From positions 1 to 28,489 of the forward strand of contig JAURMB010000095.1 in the NCBI GenBank assembly GCA_030831045.1: a stretch of DNA of 28,489 nucleotides, read 5' to 3'. The notes below the pieces were generated by a model. It did no database searches, was not told the origin of the DNA, and saw only the letters and a list, made by a program, of their open reading frames with translations. Within the stretch, counting starts at the first letter, position 1. Each line of letters begins with the position of its first letter. Below are positions 24,119 to 28,489 of the stretch, one piece after another. The position numbers and the translations under genes were made by a program. Origin of the DNA: Schleiferiaceae bacterium (GTDB lineage: Bacteria; Bacteroidota; Bacteroidia; Flavobacteriales; Schleiferiaceae).

Positions 24119-24517
24119 ATGACTTTGGACATTGCCGTCCAGCGTATGGCCGATGAGCTGCTGCGCGTGCCTCCATTTGACCTTTTGTCGCTGGACCACC
24201 GCGTGGCGCTTGCCGCGCACATCCGCCTGGGCGTTTACGAAGCCCTCGACGTTTTGCCGCACGAAGAAGTGCGCGACGTGGTGTACGTGCTCACGCGCGG
24301 TGGCGTACTTATGCGCTCCGAGCCCAAGCAAGAAGAAGTGCTGCAGGCGCCGCTGGTGCTGTCGCTCCGCGGGCTTCGCATGAACGAAACCCAGCATTGG
24401 GAGGTGATCTTCACCGAAGATTCCATGGTCTTGGAACTGCCCGTGGCCGAGCTCACCTACCTCAGCAGCCACCTTCCTGAATTTTCGGAGGCTTTGACGG
24501 GCGTTATCGGTCTTTAA
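24119..24517 (+). CDS. Small protein, possible cyclic-nucleotide-binding-like fold
   Basis: This is a 132-residue soluble protein. The order of elements (F-x-L-L-S-L-x-x-R near residue 20, a Leu/Ala-rich helix, then VVYVLTRGGVLMRSE and a set of short strands ending in a helix ELTYLSSHLPEF) recalls the beta-barrel sensory domain of Crp/Fnr-type regulators. The phosphate-binding cassette R-x-A-x is not evident and there is no helix-turn-helix after it. The assignment is therefore weak; hypothetical protein is the safe label. It has its own predicted promoter, follows the DMT-like gene by 38 bases, and its 3' end overlaps the convergent yigZ-like gene by 14 bases. Confidence 0.65.
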   Translation: MTLDIAVQRMADELLRVPPFDLLSLDHRVALAAHIRLGVYEALDVLPHEEVRDVVYVLTRGGVLMRSEPKQEEVLQAPLVLSLRGLRMNETQHWEVIFTEDSMVLELPVAELTYLSSHLPEFSEALTGVIGL

Positions 24518-25115
24518 CCCATTTCCAGTGAAGTGGGTAGCATTGGTCCCAGTGCTGAGCCCAAAATCCAGCGTGTTCGGACCAAACCGCCACGCGGAGT
24601 TCGACGCGGTCAGTGAACGCCCGCGAAACCCATCGAATTCGCTCGTCTTGGGCGTCGGCTTCCATGCGGCCCAGCAGTTCGTAGGGAAGCTCGAGTAGGG
24701 CCAGCCGTTCGGGGTGTACCTGGTGACGTTCCGCCTGATCGAGGGCGTCTTCGGCAGCTCCTCGGTAGGCCGCAATTAGTCCGCTAACACCGAGCTTGGT
24801 TCCGCCGAAGTAGCGGCTCACCACGGCGCCGCACTGCTGAAGTTCCCGGGACTGTAGGGCGTGGAGGATTGGCGTTCCCGCGGAATGGCTAGGTTCCCCG
24901 GCGTCGTGGCTGCGCTCTTCGAGTTCAAAATCTCCGCGAAGTCGGTACGCCCATGCATGGTGGCGGGCGCCGCGGTGCAGGGCGGTCCACTCGGCCAGCT
25001 GCGCCTGAACCTCTTCGGGACGCGCCGCAGGAAACACCCAAGCGTGAAAGCTCGACCCACGATCCTTGAACAGCCCTTGGCAGGCGTTTTTAAGCGTGAA
25101 GTAGGCGCGTTCCAT
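24504..25115 (-). CDS. YigZ/IMPACT family protein (UPF0029)
   Basis: The 203-residue protein has the UPF0029 N-terminal domain. SSFHAWVFP (21-29) corresponds to the K-S-x-F-x-A start, H-D-A-G-E-P-S-H-S-A-G-T-P-I-L (70-84) matches the D-G-E-P-x-x-T-A-G-x-P signature, and YFGGTKLGVSGLIAAYRGAA (102-121) matches the R-Y-F-G-G-x-x-L-G-x-x-G-L stretch. The C-terminal 60 residues are a ferredoxin-like extension. The bacterial family is related to eukaryotic IMPACT, a modulator of the Gcn2 translation-stress kinase; the bacterial function is not settled. The start is ATG 25115, seven bases after a TAGGTTTG box, and it is divergent from the glycosyltransferase. Its 3' end overlaps the convergent gene by 14 bases. 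Confidence 0.92.
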   Translation of the reverse strand: MERAYFTLKNACQGLFKDRGSSFHAWVFPAARPEEVQAQLAEWTALHRGARHHAWAYRLRGDFELEERSHDAGEPSHSAGTPILHALQSRELQQCGAVVSRYFGGTKLGVSGLIAAYRGAAEDALDQAERHQVHPERLALLELPYELLGRMEADAQDERIRWVSRAFTDRVELRVAVWSEHAGFWAQHWDQCYPLHWKWVKDR

Positions 25116-25122
25116 GATGCTA

Positions 25123-25130
25123 CAAACCTA
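25123..25130 (-). promoter_or_regulatory. Predicted -7 element of the YigZ-family gene
   Basis: The minus strand reads TAGGTTTG, an exact TAnnTTTG match, seven bases before the ATG at 25115. The following bases (TAGCAT) resemble those after the identical box at 23164-23171 (CAGCAT). Confidence 0.5.
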
Positions 25131-25140
25131 CGGCGGTCGC

Positions 25141-25148
25141 TACCTTGC
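25141..25148 (+). promoter_or_regulatory. Predicted -7 element of the glycosyltransferase gene
   Basis: TACCTTGC lies five bases before the GTG at 25154 and ten bases from the divergent YigZ-family element. The same octamer precedes the GTG of the CHU_C protein gene at 14031. Confidence 0.4.
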
Positions 25149-25153
25149 GCCTC

Positions 25154-25915
25154 GTGAAGCGCGTAACCCTTTTGATTCCGGCGCAAAATGCCGCCGACGT
25201 ACTTGGGCGGTGCATTGCTTCGTGCGCGGGCTTGTACGACGAACTGCTGCTCGTAGACTCCGGCTCGACCGACGCGACCCTCGAGGTTGCCGCGAGCTAT
25301 GGGGCCCGGATTCTGCAGCGCGACTACGAAAATTCCGCCTCCCAAAAGAACTGGGCCATACCGCAGGCCGGCCACGAGTGGATTTTGCTGCTCGACACCG
25401 ACGAATGGCTCACGCCGGAACTGCATGCGGAACTTGCGGCGTGGCGGAGCCAGCCGAACGGAGCTGAAGAGGCTTTTTGGCTCTACCGCGCCAACCATTT
25501 TTTAGGCCGCCGCGTTCGGTTTTCGGGATGGCAAGGCGATAAGGTACTTCGCGTGTTCCGCCGCGACACCTGCCGCTACGAAGCCAAGCACGTTCACGCC
25601 GAAATTATCGCAGCTGGCCCGTTGGGCCGGTTTCGCAACCGACTGAACCACAATACGTTTATAGATCTTCCAACCTGGGAAGCTAAGCTGAGGCGCTACG
25701 CGGAATGGCAGGCCACCGACTACGACGCCCGCACCCCGTCGGTAACGCCCTTCCATACGGTGCTTAAGCCGGCGTGGCGTTTTTTCAAGCACTTCGTGCT
25801 TCGCGGCGGAATCTTGGACGGCTACGTCGGGTACAAGGTTTCAGCCTATGCGGCGTGGGCCGTCTGGCTGCGCTACGACGTGCTGCGCCGCCGTCGCCAG
25901 GCTATCCGCGCTTAA
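25154..25915 (+). CDS. Family 2 glycosyltransferase (WaaE/KdtX-like)
   Basis: The 253-residue protein has a GT-A fold. It shows VTLLIPAQNAADVLGRCIAS at the start, LLLVDSGSTDAT (31-42), the acceptor-side SASQKNWAI (61-69), and the metal/nucleotide-sugar DTD motif in LLLDTDEW (78-85). After the core comes W-x-G-D-K-V-L-R-V-F-R-R and the KHVHAEI motif common to lipopolysaccharide-core glucosyltransferases of the WaaE/KdtX type. The C-terminal segment (FFKHFVLRGGILDGYVGYKVSAYAA) is probably an amphipathic membrane-associated helix pair. A role in lipid A core or surface glycan assembly is inferred. I chose GTG 25154 over the TTG at 25145 because that TTG is inside the predicted -7 box. Its last 14 bases overlap the convergent CotH gene. 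Confidence 0.88.
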   Translation: MKRVTLLIPAQNAADVLGRCIASCAGLYDELLLVDSGSTDATLEVAASYGARILQRDYENSASQKNWAIPQAGHEWILLLDTDEWLTPELHAELAAWRSQPNGAEEAFWLYRANHFLGRRVRFSGWQGDKVLRVFRRDTCRYEAKHVHAEIIAAGPLGRFRNRLNHNTFIDLPTWEAKLRRYAEWQATDYDARTPSVTPFHTVLKPAWRFFKHFVLRGGILDGYVGYKVSAYAAWAVWLRYDVLRRRRQAIRA

Positions 25916-28148
25916 ATGCTTTGAGCACGTGGCCGTTGGCGGCGAATATTCGCATTCCCGCCGGGGCATCGTCGTTCCACGTCGCTTCAGAGTGGGCGGC
26001 CAGTTCGATTTGACCAAGTCGCTGGCCAAGGCTTGTGAACACTTCGACTACGATGGGTTCCGCCAACGGGTTTCGGAGCGTGATGCGGTCCGAATACGGG
26101 TTAGGGAAACCAGAAAACTGCAGTTGCTCTGCTTCGAGAAGACCTCCGAGGCTACCGGCGTTGGGCGCATTGGGGCTGGCATGCTGATCAAAAACACTCC
26201 AGGTATACGAAAAATCAGCACGGCGCCCAAAAGACTGGTCCGCCATCAGCGGCGGAACCCGCACCTCGTCGAGGACCACCCACTGTCCGTTGACCTGCGT
26301 GCTGAGGTAAACCCCTTCGCCGAGGGCGTCGAGCTTAAAGGGAAGTGCTCCGCTGAAGCTGCTCGAACCAGCAGCCCACAGCACGAGTCGGCCCCCGGCG
26401 GGCACGCTGTAGCCGTTGAGGCTGGCTTTGCCCAAGTTGGATTTGCTGTCGCTCAAGTACAAGCCGCTGAGGCTTAGGGTGCTGCTCCCGGGATTAGCAA
26501 GTTCAATCCAATCTTCCTTCGCCCCGTTGGGAGCGCTCGGTCCGCTTACGTTTGCCGTCGCGACTTCGTTGAGGAGCACGTTGGGTGCGGAATAAGCGGA
26601 CCAGTGGGCCGGACTGCACGGCGACGAGGTCGACGCGTTTTGGTTGTCGCTCGCGGTCACGTAGTAGGAAAATCCGCCGGGCATGGCAGGAATCAGCGCT
26701 CCGTACAGCCGATCGCCGGCCGCTTCATCGTGGTGCGCGCCGTCGTCCCAGAGCACCACGTTCTGCCAGGTTCCGCCATCGGGCTGGTAGTGCAGCAACA
26801 CGTTGGGACTGCCTTCGTCCCAAACCTCCACTTGGACCGGAACGCTACCGACGCTCCCGTGCCCGATGATTCGCGGCGGAAAAACAATGGGTTCGGCGTT
26901 TCCCTGAGGAATTTGGCTCGCCGACGAAGCCAAGCGCGTGGCCATAAACGGGTGAATGCCCGACTTGACGTGCGCGCCGGCGGCTACGTCGAGCGCGTTC
27001 CAAAAATCGAGGGAGTCGTACCCGTAGTCCAGCGTTCGAAATCCATCTTCTTCGACCCAGGGCGCCAGTTGGGCGCGAATCTGCTGGTTGCGCGCTTGCC
27101 AAGCAGCGGGTCCTGCAACGTTCGCTAGCTCCGTTAAAAACAGCCCGAGGCGGCGCTGGGCCTCTGGATTCGCACTGATCTTGGTGTACAGGGGGTAGGT
27201 GCCAAACTGGGTTATTCCGCGCGTAGCCCAGTTGATGTTGAACCAATCGACGCCAAACGTATTGTCGGCGTCGTAGGAAGTGAAGTGCATAAGTCCGCTC
27301 GCCGGGTCTTCGTACAAATAAAAATTATTCTGGTTAAACGAGTGGTTGTCCCAGTGCCCTGTGGTGATTTCCCAGGCGAGCCACTTGAGGTAATCGTTTA
27401 CGTTAAATACGGTGTCGAGCGCGCACAGCGACTGCGTGCTGGTTGTGGCGTGCAGGGCAGACACAAAACGTGCAAGGCCCGAATAGTCGTCGGCCGCTTC
27501 ATTGGTTTCGAGTTCATACACCCGCCGTCCGCCCGAGGTAAGCTTGTAAAGCGCGGGATTGCTGCCCAGATTCGCCAAATTTGCGGGGTAAAGGCACTTG
27601 TATAGGTTTCCGGCATCGCGCGCGAACCGGTGCTCGACAAAATCGTCGTTCACGTGCTCCACGTTGGCATAAAGTCCGTATGCCTGGCCGTTAATAAAAA
27701 GGCGAACGTGGTTGACGCGCGGAGCTGCCAAACCCATGTCGCGGGCAAGGTCCCAAGCGATGCGCGCCCGCATGATGCTGGGATCGTTGTGTTCGCCGTT
27801 GAGGTTTAGGTCCTTAACGCCCTGGGTCCGGGCGCCCGATGTAAAGCTGTTGAACGAAATTTTAAACGACTTCTTGGCGCTCTGGCGCGAAGTGTTTCCG
27901 CGCAGGCGGAACCCCACCTCGATACCGTTCACCGAAAAGCCGGGAGCGGCAAAGGCAAATTGGGCGTGGTATTCGTAGTCGCTCGTGACGTTCGTCAGAA
28001 TCGCATTGAGGCTGTCGGCCGGAATCGTAATGTCGATTCGCGGTACGGCGTCCGTGCGGTACAGTTGGTTGGCGGGCGGGTGGGGCAGGCGCTGCCCCAA
28101 GGCTCCAAGGCTTAGGGTGGCAGCCGCCAAAATCCAATTTAGTCGCAT
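25902..28148 (-). CDS. Secreted CotH-kinase protein with lamin-tail domain and T9SS type A sorting domain
   Basis: The 748-residue protein has a signal peptide (about 1-18). A CotH domain (about 35-400) follows, with VGFRLRGNTSRQSAKKSFKIS, DLNLNGEHNDPSIMR, VRLFINGQAYGLYANVEHV and the conserved WDNHSFNQNNFYLY...YDADNTFG that carries metal/ATP-site acidic residues. A beta-sandwich comes next (about 430-520), then a lamin-tail (LTD) domain (about 525-665; LLNEVATANVSG...DWIELANPG). The type A sorting domain from FPNPYSDRITL runs to the C-terminus. CotH proteins are atypical protein kinases known from Bacillus spore coats; in secreted Bacteroidota members the substrate is unknown. ATG 28148 is 16 bases after the stop of the preceding gene, so both are probably one transcript. 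Confidence 0.93.
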   Translation of the reverse strand: MRLNWILAAATLSLGALGQRLPHPPANQLYRTDAVPRIDITIPADSLNAILTNVTSDYEYHAQFAFAAPGFSVNGIEVGFRLRGNTSRQSAKKSFKISFNSFTSGARTQGVKDLNLNGEHNDPSIMRARIAWDLARDMGLAAPRVNHVRLFINGQAYGLYANVEHVNDDFVEHRFARDAGNLYKCLYPANLANLGSNPALYKLTSGGRRVYELETNEAADDYSGLARFVSALHATTSTQSLCALDTVFNVNDYLKWLAWEITTGHWDNHSFNQNNFYLYEDPASGLMHFTSYDADNTFGVDWFNINWATRGITQFGTYPLYTKISANPEAQRRLGLFLTELANVAGPAAWQARNQQIRAQLAPWVEEDGFRTLDYGYDSLDFWNALDVAAGAHVKSGIHPFMATRLASSASQIPQGNAEPIVFPPRIIGHGSVGSVPVQVEVWDEGSPNVLLHYQPDGGTWQNVVLWDDGAHHDEAAGDRLYGALIPAMPGGFSYYVTASDNQNASTSSPCSPAHWSAYSAPNVLLNEVATANVSGPSAPNGAKEDWIELANPGSSTLSLSGLYLSDSKSNLGKASLNGYSVPAGGRLVLWAAGSSSFSGALPFKLDALGEGVYLSTQVNGQWVVLDEVRVPPLMADQSFGRRADFSYTWSVFDQHASPNAPNAGSLGGLLEAEQLQFSGFPNPYSDRITLRNPLAEPIVVEVFTSLGQRLGQIELAAHSEATWNDDAPAGMRIFAANGHVLKAFKRG

Positions 28149-28164
28149 GCCCTAAAGTTCGGCC

Positions 28165-28489
28165 TTAGCGCTGCGTAATCGATACCTCATCTACGAAAAT
28201 AAAGGTCTCGCCGCCAGCACCTGGGTGCCAAGGTAAAAGCACCCCCGGGTTTTTGAGCGAGACCTCTACCAAAGCAAGCTTTGAGCCGGCCGGGGCCTGA
28301 ACCGTAACGACTTCCCGAACCACATAGGGCTCCGTTTCGCTGCGTGCCCGCGTTTTAAAGTCTAACGACCCGCTTTGGCGCTGGCCGTTGGCAAACGTAC
28401 ACGTTACGGTCACTTGCTCGGGCAGCGCAATCCACGATTTAATGTCCTTCAAAAGGCCCACTTCTACGCTAATTTCTGTGGCAACCTGA
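28165..28489 (-). CDS. C-terminal fragment of a secreted protein, probably glycoside hydrolase (GH20-like tail)
   Basis: The frame is open to the right edge (QVATEISVEVGLLKDI... ), so this is the last 107 codons of a longer gene and the GTG at 28461 is not its real start. The visible part is a beta-sandwich with VTCTFANGQRQSG, VVTVQAPAGSKLALVEVSLKNPG, and P-W-H-P-G-A-G-G-x-x-x-I-F-V-D-E-V-S-I. I associate that last pattern with the C-terminal domain of Bacteroidota family 20 beta-hexosaminidases and related hydrolases. No sorting domain follows it, so if secreted it may be periplasmic or a lipoprotein. It is probably co-transcribed with the CotH gene 16 bases downstream. The assignment rests on one motif and is moderate at best. 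Confidence 0.55.
   Translation of the reverse strand, partial: QVATEISVEVGLLKDIKSWIALPEQVTVTCTFANGQRQSGSLDFKTRARSETEPYVVREVVTVQAPAGSKLALVEVSLKNPGVLLPWHPGAGGETFIFVDEVSITQR

Noticed and set aside
23158..25130. Short plus-strand frames beginning MLQTY at 23158 and 25116
   Set aside because: The shared start arises because both are the complement of the same promoter motif (TAGGTTTG followed by AGCAT); neither continues into a plausible protein.
1..28489. CRISPR array, tRNA/rRNA genes, insertion sequences, phage or toxin-antitoxin loci
   Set aside because: I looked for direct-repeat arrays, cloverleaf ends, transposase motifs and paired small genes and saw none; intergenic space is too small for most of them.

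Overview
The window is a gene-dense, GC-rich stretch (well above 50% G+C by eye) of a Bacteroidota chromosome. The evidence is three secreted proteins with type IX secretion (T9SS) C-terminal sorting domains, one of them of the gliding-motility CHU_C type. Promoter elements resemble the Bacteroidota -7 box TAnnTTTG, and the gene order TPR - DUF368 - aroE - DUF349 is one I associate with Flavobacteriales-like genomes. No rRNA, tRNA, CRISPR, insertion sequence or prophage gene is visible. There is no gene-free gap above about 135 bases.

Layout. (1) Bases 2-1009: 3' part of a cyclophilin-FKBP double prolyl isomerase, ending at an intrinsic terminator. (2) Bases 1081-8125, minus strand: a five-gene operon in the order TPR protein, DUF368 polyprenyl-phosphate translocase, shikimate dehydrogenase, DUF349 protein, UvrB, with gaps of only 3-18 bases. 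(3) Bases 8258-10786, plus strand: phosphoglucosamine mutase and a cysteine desulfurase. (4) Bases 10783-15213, minus strand: a methyltransferase with a THUMP-like domain, then a 1082-residue gliding/PKD/CHU_C surface protein. (5) Bases 15272-19984, plus strand: a 1327-residue adhesin-like T9SS protein with three MAM-like plus FnIII modules, then a TerC membrane protein. (6) Bases 19981-21158, minus strand: MscL translationally coupled to a nitroreductase; the divergent AlbA_2/winged-helix protein follows on the plus strand. (7) Bases 21891-24517: an unrecognised 422-residue protein, a DMT-like transporter and a small possible cNMP-fold protein. (8) Bases 24504-28489: YigZ/IMPACT protein, family 2 glycosyltransferase, a T9SS-exported CotH-kinase protein and the C-terminus of a probable secreted glycoside hydrolase.

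How it fits together. Much of the content concerns the envelope: GlmM (UDP-GlcNAc precursor), DUF368 (lipid carrier recycling), a glycosyltransferase, MscL, TerC, a DMT transporter and four secreted proteins. Housekeeping genes (uvrB, aroE, cysteine desulfurase) are interspersed.

Two architectural themes recur. First, a TAnnTTTG-like octamer lies only 3-9 bases before many start codons, which suggests leaderless or nearly leaderless transcripts. Second, four of the six convergent gene pairs overlap at their 3' ends, twice by sharing a palindromic CTAG that supplies both stop codons. I found no self-contained new defence or metabolic system. The most interesting leads are this compact transcription architecture, the mirrored divergent promoters at mscL/AlbA_2, and the unrecognised 422-residue gene flanked by GGTACA/TGTACC inverted repeats.
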